Shown: one piece after another, positions 13,631 to 21,730 of the stretch | Position numbering within the stretch: position 1 is the first letter of the stretch | How the letters are laid out: each line of letters begins with the position of its first letter | NCBI GenBank assembly: GCA_032158295.1 | Contig: CM063249.1 | Coordinates: 4,417,195-4,481,194, forward strand | Reading direction: 5' to 3' | Source of the DNA: Pycnopodia helianthoides | Taxonomy: Eukaryota > Echinodermata > Asteroidea > Forcipulatida > Asteriidae | Length of the DNA stretch: 64,000 nt | Translations under genes and position numbers: made by a program | The notes under the pieces: generated by a model | The model's input: only the letters and a program-made list of their open reading frames with translations | What the model was told of the DNA's origin: nothing | Database searches by the model: none

Positions 13631-13677
<47 letters not shown>

Positions 13678-16152
13678 GCTGTTGTTGTTGTTGTTAGTGT
13701 TGGTGGTGATGTTGTTGTTGTTGCTAATGTTGTTGTGGTTGTTGTTGCTGTTGCTGCAGTTACTGTTGTTGTTTTTGTTGTTGCTGTTGCTTTTATTGTT
13801 ATTGTTGTTGTTGCTGTTGCTGCTGTTACCTTTCTATGTGATAAACAAACCGCGCTGATTGGCACGGACAACCGAATATTAGCATTATTGTGTTAACAGA
13901 TGTTGTGAATAAATTCAACATTTCTGCAAACTTTCAATTAAAGAAAAATGCATCACACGATTGGTTGCTTTGTTTCAAACAAATCAAACAGTACTTTCGA
14001 ATATTTGTGTAACATTGTTACAAACTGTGGCTATCTGTTTTAGCTTTGCATTTATGGCTTTCCATATAATTTTCCAACCCAGGCTGGCAAAAAACTCGGG
14101 CTGTGACGTTGCAGTAGAATAGATCTATACGTGTATTCGGTTTATTGTCAAATGTGGATGTACACATCTTATTTCCTTAACACATCCGCTACTGTTTGAC
14201 CCAGCAGTCGGTATCGCCTCCGTATTGAATGCTGCCCTCCGCGTCATCGAATCATGATGACGCGGGGACGACGTCACATCGTCCAGCAAGATTTCTCCTC
14301 CATCTCTAGAGCTAAGTTCGATCCACTTGGCGGGCAACAAGACAGGTAGGTCCGTCAGGTAGGCTACTATTCTACTTCAAATACCCAACTGGAAAGAAAC
14401 TTCGAAGATCCGAAATCAGACACTTGGGTTAAACGTACTGATAGGACGTCACCTCTTTAATACTCAAGTTTGAAAATGCCAATTAAAATAACAACCTGTG
14501 TTTAACTTAAAAACCAATCATCCAAGGTCTAGAGGAAAGGTTATTTAAAGAAATGTTACAGAATTGGTAAGACAAAAAATTGTAAAATATACTTTTTGAT
14601 CAAAGATTTAAATAAAACTTACACGGTCTAATGATGATGATAGTAGAAAACAACCCTTGAAATATTTCTGTCTGAAATGCCATATTTGATGAGAAATGAA
14701 TAAACTAATTTTCCGATTAGAGTTTATCGCTCAGTGAGCGTTTGATTCATTTGTTGAATCTATATGATTTCATACAAATGTGTAATCGGTTTTTCACTAT
14801 TTTCTCGTGACCCAGATATCCGATCGATCTCAAACTTGTACAGGTTTGTCAGTTTATGTATATGGTGGATTACATAAAGTGCTTACACTGCCAGCAACTG
14901 TATTAGCAAAAAATAATTCTGTAATGTTCCTTTAAGTTTACCATAAGGAAGAGATTAAGCCTGTTACTGCAAAGTGCACAAAACATCGCAAAATGTATGA
15001 TTGACTTATTGCAAGGCTGATTCTTGCAGGATCTCACTTGTTGGTAGAACAAAGATCAAGAACAATCCGATGCGGAGACCGTGCTTTTGCCAAAGCTGCT
15101 CCTGCCCTGTGGAATAAGCTCCCTGTCACACTTCGCAAAATAACATCACTTGACAGCTTCAAGAGGGAACACAGACTTACATAGGTTTAATTTAATTGCA
15201 ATTATTCATATTTATGTGTTCATTTCCATTTTTTAATGATATTTTTCCTATTGTTTAGGCGCCTTGATCGGTTTTCTGGAGAAGTGCGCTTTATTATTCT
15301 ATATTATTATTATATTATCAGTAGATTGAGTATTTGCGTACTGATGAAGATATCGGTAGCTATTTGATGCCTAAATTTCAAATCTCATCTCTAAAAAGCC
15401 TCAAATATTTTTACCTAATTACCAGGTGCTGCTGCATCCAGCGAGAAGTTCGCCAAACCTCACCAGGTCGGTGTGTTTGGATGGCCCCAAGGAGTGTTAC
15501 AGATAGCAGATCGATCAGTAGCCCGCCCTCTTTTGACATCATGCCTCTTGAAGGCGGTAACAAGAGAGTCACCTGCGCGTTTATAGCTGATATCCCCAAA
15601 TGCATGCAGGCGTGTAACAGCAAATATCAACAACAAACAACAAATAGCACCTACAGAGTTCCACAAGTTACACACACGGCTGCCCACTGGAATGAAAACG
15701 TCGACCCCCTACAAAATGGAGTGAATTTTGATTCCGACAGCAGGAGCCGCCATCGAGCACCTGGGAAGGAGACTGATCTCATCCTGAACGCGGATAATTC
15801 TCCGAGAATCCGCGTTTTGAAAAGGAGAAGCACGTGGTCGGAGCCCCTGAGTTGGCGTCCACGTGATTGCTCACCAAACAGGTCTGTGTGTGAGGAGGCG
15901 GACGCCACACCATCAGTTCCCATTCATTTGAATGATGATAATGATAGAGAAGTTGAATGTCAGACTCCAGAGACATTTGTCTGTGCTTGTACATGTACCT
16001 TTGATGGTATTGAGACACCGAGTTGGCCTGGTGATGACGAGGTGCTTGCTTCACAGGGAGAACAGCATTCAACAAGAAAAGAAACCGGTTTTGAATCTGA
16101 CCATGAGAATCAGAGTGTTGTGCTGACTGAACAGAATGAAACCGTTCTGTGA
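3288..16152 (+). CDS. Class-A aminergic G-protein-coupled receptor, three exons, 642 aa
   Basis: Predicted plasma-membrane receptor for a biogenic amine. The exons join in phase: 3288-4272, 13065-13281 and 15426-16152. Class-A landmarks are N48 (1.50), D76 (2.50), C104 (3.25), W156 (4.50), C181 in ECL2, P201 (5.50), E321 (6.30), W339 and P341 (CWLP) and NPIIY at 376-380. The amine pocket is present: D111 (3.32), S193 and S197 (5.42, 5.46), F342, F343 and Y370. N5 lies in an NWT glycosylation site. The DRY motif reads NRY (N128). The third loop (~105 aa) and the C tail (~240 aa, beginning with a Cys cluster CRCCC) are long. The intron ahead of TM6 recalls vertebrate alpha-1 adrenoceptors. An adrenoceptor, octopamine, dopamine or serotonin receptor identity is possible; the two TM5 serines favour a phenolic amine. 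An in-frame TAG 9 nt upstream fixes the start. Confidence 0.88.
6380..6455 (-). repeat. Partial tRNA-derived SINE head
   Basis: The stretch GATTCGAACCCACACTC followed by CAGAACTTGAGCCC matches the reverse complement of the B-box head of the SINEs at 36030, 40420, 43405 and 61477. The body is missing. Confidence 0.5.
6828..6999. repeat. MITE with perfect 34-bp terminal inverted repeats
   Basis: 6828-6861 (GCAAGTTCGGGTGGGCGACT onward) is the exact reverse complement of 6966-6999. The 104-bp middle shows no coding potential. Confidence 0.8.
7325..7591. repeat. Palindromic MITE with ACATGTTTAGCGTCC ends (copy 1)
   Basis: The element starts ACATGTTTAGCGTCC and ends GGACGCTAAACATGT. The arms are extended by runs of A/T and CCTCCTTT-like sequence. 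A diverged second copy lies at 48385-48677. Confidence 0.75.
8797..9164. repeat. TTAA-flanked MITE, GGCACTGGACAC family (full copy)
   Basis: TTAA, then AAGGCACTGGACACTTTTGG; the right end is CGTGTCCAGTGCC followed by TTAA. Related sequence occurs at 22085-22446, 28612-28824 and 42276-42658. The TTAA flanks resemble the target choice of piggyBac-like transposases, but the TIR is not the classical piggyBac end. Confidence 0.8.
9478..9530. repeat. (CAA/CGA)n microsatellite
   Basis: Imperfect trinucleotide run within GPCR intron 1. Confidence 0.8.
10160..10450. repeat. Inverted-repeat element enclosing telomere-like (GGGGTA/TTAGGG)n
   Basis: CAACCATGCACGTT near 10168 is answered by AACGTGCATGGTTGTG near 10431. 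Between them run GGGGTA-type and then pure GGGTTA units (about 10218-10350). The telomeric motif is therefore internal to a mobile-looking unit and does not mark a chromosome end. Confidence 0.65.
10543..10640. repeat. Long imperfect hairpin of about 46-bp arms
   Basis: TAATACCCGAGGTGCGCGTC and what follows pairs with sequence ending CGCGTACACCGAGGGCATTA, closing on a short GAAGCCC-type loop. It directly abuts the TIR element that begins at 10647. Confidence 0.65.
10647..11614. mobile_element. Non-autonomous DNA transposon, 66-bp TIRs, TTAA at both ends
   Basis: 10647-10712 and 11549-11614 are reverse complements, both beginning TTAACCCACACCTGTGACGT when read inward. A 99-codon frame starting in the left TIR (10660-10959) includes an acidic/serine-rich stretch (SKSDSESEFF) that looks like protein. 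The right TIR contains the same 17-residue start (MTSCYCSSAP...) on the minus strand. I read it as an internally deleted derivative of a larger transposon whose gene began in the TIR. The encoded family is not recognised. Confidence 0.65.
12421..12812. repeat. TTAA-flanked MITE, AGGAACATTACAG family (copy 1)
   Basis: TTAA, AGGAACATTACAG at the left; CTGTAATGTTCCT, TTAA at the right. Copies of the same length lie at 14545, 38989 and 46070. All four share a middle with an ATCGCTCAGTGAGCG palindrome. Confidence 0.85.
13065..13281 (+). CDS. Aminergic GPCR exon 2 (TM6, TM7, helix 8)
   Basis: Starts phase 1 after TTTAAAG and ends with AG before GTAATT. It encodes VFVVCWLPFF (TM6), LWLGYLNSLLNPIIY (TM7) and the basic helix 8 (FRRTFKKILR). 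Joined to exon 1 it gives KTLG-LIMTVFVV without a break. Confidence 0.9.
13516..13830. repeat. (GTT)n microsatellite, about 300 bp
   Basis: About 75 uninterrupted to lightly interrupted GTT units, later mixed with GGT and GCT. It creates long poly-Leu, poly-Val, poly-Cys and poly-Asn frames, none of which is a gene. Confidence 0.95.
14545..14935. repeat. TTAA-flanked MITE, AGGAACATTACAG family (copy 2)
   Basis: Same ends and interior as the copy at 12421 in the same orientation, with scattered substitutions and a slightly decayed left TIR (AGAAATGTTACAG). Confidence 0.8.
15020..15310 (+). mobile_element. 3' remnant of a non-LTR retrotransposon (CR1/L2-like)
   Basis: One frame reads RSRTIRCGDRAFAKAAPALW, then NKLP and a SFKREHRLT-like tail. 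This is the conserved C terminus of many LINE reverse-transcriptase ORFs (GDRAF..A.P.LWN.LP...S..FK). The 3' UTR remnant carries GGCGCC and ends in (ATT)n, as CR1/L2-type elements do. The rest of the element is missing. Confidence 0.65.
15426..16152 (+). CDS. Aminergic GPCR exon 3 (cytoplasmic tail)
   Basis: Begins after TTACCAG, completes the AGG codon and adds 241 residues to a TGA at 16150-16152. The tail opens with CRCCCIQ, candidate palmitoylation cysteines placed as in other helix-8 tails, then is Ser/Thr-, Asp- and Asn-rich without a recognisable domain. It is longer than most aminergic tails. A frame running in from 15334 without a splice is intronic. Confidence 0.8.
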
Positions 16153-16329
16153 TCTCAACTCGAAAGGATTTTTACCCAGCGTGTTTTTCTTCAGTGTAGG
16201 ATTTGAAACTTTGCGTATGGGGGATTTACATTCTGGTGAGGTTTGTGGAGACACCATGTACATAAAACTCTCTATAATTTCGAGCTGTAGTGGTTCTGAG
16301 GAACCAGTGGTTTGACCACCACGTCGACA

Positions 16330-16790
16330 CCAATTAATCCTGAAATGCCTGCACTGGCTACCTGTAGAATCACGAGCTCAGTTTAAGATCTTGCTGCGTG
16401 TGTGCTCCGTTGCCTGAATGTTTTACAGCTCTAACAATCTCACAGACACAGGTTGACAATCAAAGAACCTGCTCGAAGTTTGCGTTCCTGCTAACAACAA
16501 ACTTCAGTCCTTCGCATTCCAAGGAGCAAACACAGTTGGGGATCGTGCCTTTTCTATCGCTGGACCCTTTAGATCTGGAAAAATCTTCTGGGGAACATCA
16601 AAAAATCTCCCTCAGTAGCCCTCTTCGAACTTCACTTAAAATTTATACCTTGTTTCGAGAGCTTATCGTACGGCGCTATAAGCACCGAGCGTTGGATTGG
16701 CGCCTTATAGTGTACGATTGATCGATTGACAAATTGATTGATTGATTGATTGATTGAATGAGTGATTGATTGACTGATTAATTTTCAAAA
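16330..16790 (+). mobile_element. Degraded LINE 3' end with (GATT)n tail
   Basis: The frame LHWLPVESRAQFKILLRV is typical of the region after the reverse transcriptase in CR1/Jockey-like ORF2, and GDRAFSIAGP follows further on. A 3' UTR with GGCGCTATAAGC and GGCGCC runs into GATTGATTGATT at about 16720-16780. Frameshifts and stops break it. Confidence 0.65.
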
Positions 16791-17167
16791 CCACCACAAC
16801 TCATAGAGAGAGTTTTATGTGCTTGGTGTCTCCACAAACCTGACTAGGCGTTTCTCTTCATTTTTGACAAAAAAAAAGCTCTAAGCCGGACAGACAGAAC
16901 CATTTCTAAGAGTTCACAGGACGGTTCTTAATGAAAACATCTGTTATATGAAAACATGTTTAATTAAGACTCGAATATAAACCCGAGTTGCAGCGTGGGG
17001 CATGACGCAACATTAATGTCACAAAGCGCACAGGCTGTGAGATTTAAACAGTCTCGCGTTTGAAAGAGAAGAAATGTTGGGGCAATGACATTTCTCATTA
17101 GCCGATGAGTTGTATATGTGCGTCTGGAAAACTGAATTGGGTCTGCTTGATTGGTCGTTTGTCTCCT

Positions 17168-17290
17168 GAGCCCAATTTCAAAAGCTCTGCTTACTGCGGA
17201 TTTCTGCCCTTACGTATCACATAATTATGTGCTACGAGGGCTCCGTAAGCGCAGAATTCTGCGGTAAGCAGAGCCATGAAATTGGGCCCT
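17168..17290. repeat. Palindromic MITE with AGCCCAATTTC ends
   Basis: GAGCCCAATTTCAAAAGCTC at the left pairs with GAGCCATGAAATTGGGCCC at the right around a centre near CATAATTATGTG. Confidence 0.75.
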
Positions 17291-17416
17291 GAAGCCAAAA
17301 GTTAGCAACGACACTACGAAAAAATTATTCTGGAACTCCCTGCAAGGCGGGGCTCCACCTTAGCACTATTGTAAATATTTGATTTATATTGAGTGCATTG
17401 TCGCACGATATAATCA

Positions 17417-17614
17417 GGGCCCCATTTCATAGAGCTGATGCTTACGCAGAAAATATTGCTTAACAAATTGCTTGCTAAGCAGAAATGAGCAGGATACCAG
17501 TCACAAGTTGTCTATGTGGTATTTTAGTTTGGCTGGTAACCTTATTCTGGTAAGCGTAATTTTGTTGTGCTTAGCTACTTTTTGTGCTTAGGCAGCTCTA
17601 TGAAAATTGGACCC
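17417..17614. repeat. MITE with GGGCCCCATTTCATAGAGCT ends
   Basis: The left end GGGCCCCATTTCATAGAGCT pairs with AGCTCTATGAAAATTGGACC at the right. The ends resemble those of the element at 17168, so the two are probably one superfamily. Confidence 0.75.
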
Positions 17615-18350
17615 GGAGATAAATTCTGGGCGGGTCATTTCAAGAGGCGAAGCGAAATGGGAACTTTTCGTACCCTTAGGACTATAGGCCCTAAGCTTAG
17701 CTAGGTTGTTAGTGCAGTTAGTATGGTTATCATAAAATTCATTTTGCATATTTTGGAGCGCTTGGTAAATGGATGTATTTGATCAAGAGTGGTCTCCAAA
17801 GTTATTGTTTGTCCAATTAATTGAAACAATAATTTTCTAAGTAAAACACTTATTTGCAAATTTTGTTTAATTTTTTTTCAAATGTACATGTATTGTATAC
17901 GCATTTTTTATTTCATTGACCTTTTGATAATTATGGAAATGAAAATGCAACTAAAAGACCTTATAGCATTGAGCCCACGATTTGGTGGTCGATAATTATG
18001 GGGCGTGGTGCTACCCTCCCCTACTGTGTCTTCATTGTGTGTTTAGAATCTCAGGAATTCTTTAGAGGATTTTAGGCGGGTACTTCTGTACAATAGGAAA
18101 AATAGTGTGTTCAAGTATGAGAACATTGCGCGAGTGTGTGTGTGTGTGTGTGGGGGGGGTACCGACCCCTGCCCCCCCCCCCCAATATCGGGCATGGTAT
18201 AAATGGGAAAACCAGATTTAATTTCGCCGAGTGATTATATTCTATGACAATGTACGGACGAAATGCGTTCAATGTGCTTTATATAACTCACGCATAGATC
18301 ATTGTCTAAAACTACTTTCGCCCAAAGTCAGGCCATTAATGAGGCGATGC

Positions 18351-18730
18351 TAAAGGGACACGTTGCCTTCCGATTGGGTGCTTTGGGCTATAAGCAGCGT
18401 TTGTCATGAAATTAATAATGGTTGGAAAGATGTTTTAAAAGAAAAATTATAATGATTCACAGAACTAACCCTCGAAATCGTGCTGTGTTTCTACCAGTAA
18501 TACTTCGTAAACTAACATTTTGGAGAACCAAATTTTTGCCTCCACAAAATGGCGGGCCGTGTCAGTTCACGAAGTGAAACGGAAAACCATGAACATTTTG
18601 AGGGATAGTTAAGTGAATCATTATATTCTACTTTTAAAACATCTTTCCAACCCTACTATGGTTTCCAACCATAAAGCAACGCTTTTCATAGCCCAAAGCG
18701 CCCAATTAAAAGGCAACGTGTCCCTCTAAA
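18351..18730. repeat. MITE with AAAGGGACACGTTGCC ends
   Basis: TAAAGGGACACGTTGCCTTC at the left, GGCAACGTGTCCCTCTAAA at the right, with inner matching AAGCGCCCAATT/ATTGGGTGCTTT segments. A right-half copy occupies about 19258-19385. Confidence 0.75.
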
Positions 18731-18863
18731 GTCGAACCCAATTATAATGGACCAAATAGAATGAATGCTTGTCGCAAACCAGCAAAATCAATGTGATAAG
18801 TAATAAATCAACAAAATAACACTTTCTATTATATTCCTCCCGACTATGAAGCTTCTTTATAAT

Positions 18864-19178
18864 TTACCAGTAGGCCTTCGAGGCGTTTCTCTCGGGGGAA
18901 ATTAACGGACACTGCTGCGTCAGTTCAAGAAACCCAAGGCATCTCCGAGACAGAAAACAAGAAAAACAGAAAAGCCGAGAAAAAATACCGGAAAAAAATT
19001 CCCGAAGTTCATCGACATCTCTTACATCAGTGACTATTGGTCCCGGTGATACCTCGGTCAGAGACTCAGAGAGGTGTTTTGAATCGCGGTAAACGACTCC
19101 GGGAACAGTCATCACCGATCCGGATATTATAACTCCCGGCTGATCCGCAGGATCCAGTACCTGCGATACTCTGTTCAT
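18864..19178 (-). CDS. Unrecognised 104-aa frame between two MITE copies
   Basis: An ATG-initiated frame starting MNRVSQVLDPADQPG with balanced composition in its first 60 residues, then a Phe/Cys-rich stretch. It matches no family I recognise. It lies between a whole and a half copy of one MITE family, so it may be internal sequence of a larger composite element. A TTCCGGTATTT donor-like site interrupts it. It may be a chance ORF. Confidence 0.2.
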   Translation of the reverse strand: MNRVSQVLDPADQPGVIISGSVMTVPGVVYRDSKHLSESLTEVSPGPIVTDVRDVDELREFFSGIFSRLFCFSCFLSRRCLGFLELTQQCPLISPERNASKAYW

Positions 19179-19257
19179 CTACTAGACTTGTGGACAAGTC
19201 GTTCAAATTGCGACACGGGCAATGTTCTGGTGAGACTGCTGGCTCCCTCCTATTTAA

Positions 19258-19385
19258 ATTTCAAGGGATACTTGTGTAAATCATTATATTCTACTTTGAA
19301 AACATCTTTCCAACCTTATTAATTTCATGACAAACGCTTTTAGGGGCCAAAGCGCCCAATCCGAAGGCAATGTGCCCCTTTAAAC
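19258..19385. repeat. Partial copy of the AAAGGGACACGTTGCC MITE
   Basis: Matches the right third of 18351-18730 (CTTTCCAACCTTATTAATTT through GGCAATGTGCCCCTTTAAA). Confidence 0.65.
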
Positions 19386-20092
19386 CTTTCATGTATGCAC
19401 TCTTCAATAGCAAGAAGAACATTCTATAATCTAGACGGTGCATAACATTCAGCTTGGGAAATAATCCCCTCTGTTTTCAAGACATCCAATCAGTGAAAGC
19501 TAGCTCTAAAGGTCACAACCCACGCTCTGTCAAAAAAATATTCTGATGAGGGTTAGCACTTTAAGAGCAGCTTGCCATGAGGCATTTTTGGGGTATAGCA
19601 TTCATTCAGCGCTCATTTTCTCAGGGCTTGGTGACAGCATAGCGGAAACAATTCCTATGTTGAAAGGCACCGGTGGATTAAAGACTACCGGGATGATTTT
19701 TGACGTTCTCAGGTATGAGATTTGACGATTGTAACAATCCCCCCCCCCAAAAAAAAGGGTTACAAAACTGGGTTCCCCCTTAGTCTAGACCTGGAACCTC
19801 CACAATTCAGGAGGTTTAAAGAACCTGTGAATTGCAAGAAATACAAAACTACCCAACGTGGATTATTTCTTTCTCACTTTTGTTGACTGCTTTAATATAC
19901 TTCTTTCAAGACATTTTTGATGGCTCTAGAAAATTTTGAGAAATTCCTGAACTCATAAAATCCAGAGGAAAAATACTATGAACTTTTAAAAGATTTTCCC
20001 AGCAATCAAGAAACTAGGGCATTTAGACATGCATAAACTCAACATCTTGGTTGTTATTTGACTGGACAGAGTGAGCAGTCTTGATTGATAGT

Positions 20093-20295
20093 CTTGATTG
20101 GCGATGCTAGTTTTTGTATTAGTCGCTTGGAGAGGGCGCAACATCGACTTGTTCGGAAGGATTAGGCAAGTCTATGAATCTCGTTCGAAACTTTGAATTA
20201 CACTTTGTTTGATACAGATATCTCTTTTCCAGTAATTCACATTGTGATATCGGCGACTACGCAAACAAAGCGAACATCGGCAATCAAGACTATTT
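20093..20295. repeat. Dispersed element with TTGATTGGCGATGCTAG ends (copy 1)
   Basis: TTGATTGGCGATGCTAGTTT at the left is mirrored by AACATCGGCAATCAAGACT at the right. It is clearly related to 41017-41240. Confidence 0.6.
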
Positions 20296-21006
20296 CCATG
20301 ACAGATCGATGATGAAAGGAAGTGTTTACATTCAATATTTACTGGTATTAAAGCTGATGTTATAAATTATAATCTGGCTGGCTTGTTTTTGTTTGCTTGC
20401 TTTTTCAAAAAAAGAAAACGAAGACAGACTTGTTCGCCCCGCCAGGGCTTTTTACATTTGTTACAAACAGCAAAACCACAGTTGCAAGAAAGAGACTGGT
20501 CCTTTTCATGTGCAGATTATCAATGCTTTGATTGTTCTGGTACACAGGGAACTCCACGAAGATATCCATGGAGCTATTTGGTTCCACGAGAAGCTGCAGC
20601 AGTGCTTTTAAAATCACATACACTTCAGTCTCCGCAGGGTCGATGTTCACTCTACACTTGCATAATACAGTAGGGCGCCCTCAACTAGAGGTCAAAAGAA
20701 GGTTACTCAATGGCCCATCATGTGCGCCTCTACTCGTACAAAGATGTGCGCTTCCATTGTTTCATTATTGTTTTTACTCCAAGACGGTGGCGTGATGACC
20801 TGAATGCATGAGGTCTAAATACAGAGATTCAACAACTAGTGAATACTGCATGGTATCACCGAGGCCAAAGGCCTTGTCACACAAAGTAATTTTTAAAGGC
20901 AACTTTACAAGAGGCAACCCCTTATCTCTGCTGCTGCCGCTTCCCAGGTCTGACTGGCACCCCAAACAAAGAAATATTGGCAAAATAGGGAGACCACCAA
21001 CATTAG

Positions 21007-21245
21007 GGCTAGATAGCTCAGTTGGTAGAGCGCTGGTCCGTTAATCCGGAGGTTTAAATACGGGACTGATCCCTTTATGTGGATTGGGCTTTCAGTCCCC
21101 ACCTGATTGCGTGGGTTTTCCCAATTAATATCAGATTTTCCTCCAATACCTACAACTGATATTTCGTCATCATCTTCTCTACTCAGGTATCTCCAGGACT
21201 GCAGGTCACAGTGCTTGTCACTTTTGAGGGTCCCTTGGTTTCAAT
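21007..21245 (+). repeat. tRNA-derived SINE
   Basis: TAGCTCAGTTGGTAGAGCGC is an A-box of a tRNA promoter, followed by GTTAATCCGGAGGTTTAAAT in the B-box region. The body GTGGATTGGGCTTTCAGTCC recurs at 46668-46950. The TPsiC arm is mutated, so it is not a functional tRNA gene. Heads of the same type occur at 38508, 46040 and 59040, and one starts at 63983. Confidence 0.75.
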
Positions 21246-21434
21246 ACCAGTAAGAATGATTTATAATGCTTTTTCCTTTTAGGAGAATTTCTGGCAATAC
21301 ATTTCCTTGTGTGACAAGGTCTTAAGCACTTGACAACCAAGGCCAAACTTCTAAAATAATTTATGCTGTGGGGAGAGAGTGTGACTCTTAAACCCATCTT
21401 CCCTCGACCTACACTCTTGATGAACTTCAACCTT

Positions 21435-21730
21435 TCACCTGTACTCCCCAAACCACTTATAGTCATAGGGTCCAAGACGATTTGAAATGCCAAGATAATT
21501 CCCAACAGCAATTTTTTCAAAAGTCCAAGGATTGGCGTTATTCTCCTTCATCGCTTGATGTTTCTTCTCTCTTGCCTCCATGCTCTCGACTGTCACAACC
21601 TCCGAACGAAACGGCAACTTCTTAGCGACCTGAACGAGGAGCGCCTCTATTTCGTCGAATTCCATTTTGCCGGCGACTTCGAAGATCACTCGTCCAGCTT
21701 TGACTGGGGTGACATAGTGGTCCACGTTAC
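21435..21730 (-). CDS. MRPL16: MRPL16 terminal exon
   Basis: The acceptor ACCCCTCCAG precedes GTAACGTGGACCAC. It completes GGC-AAG-G|GT across the junction to give [17 protein letters not shown], and ends in TGA. It carries the C-terminal half of the L16 fold. Confidence 0.93.

Larger units (their letters stand above)
13282..15425 (+). other. GPCR intron 2 (2.1 kb)
   Basis: Donor GTAATT after CAG, acceptor TTACCAG at 15425. It contains the (GTT)n array, one AGGAACATTACAG MITE and a LINE 3' remnant. No other exon is seen. Confidence 0.7.
17615..20090. other. Region without a confident gene
   Basis: Contains a (GT)n and G/C run near 18130-18182, the MITE at 18351, a partial copy at 19258, a low-confidence minus-strand frame between them (18864-19178) and poly-C/poly-A near 19740. 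Nothing else is supported. Confidence 0.5.

Noticed and set aside
13389..13896. Long poly-Leu, poly-Val, poly-Cys and poly-Asn frames
   Set aside because: They are translations of the (GTT)n microsatellite in GPCR intron 2.
20405..20650. Overlapping 72-96-codon plus and 81-codon minus frames
   Set aside because: Both strands are open with similar plausibility, no clean splice sites or family match; probably old repeat or chance.
21010..21075. tRNA genes (also 38510, 59045)
   Set aside because: A and B boxes are tRNA-like but acceptor stems do not pair and the same heads with shared tails are dispersed, so they are SINEs.
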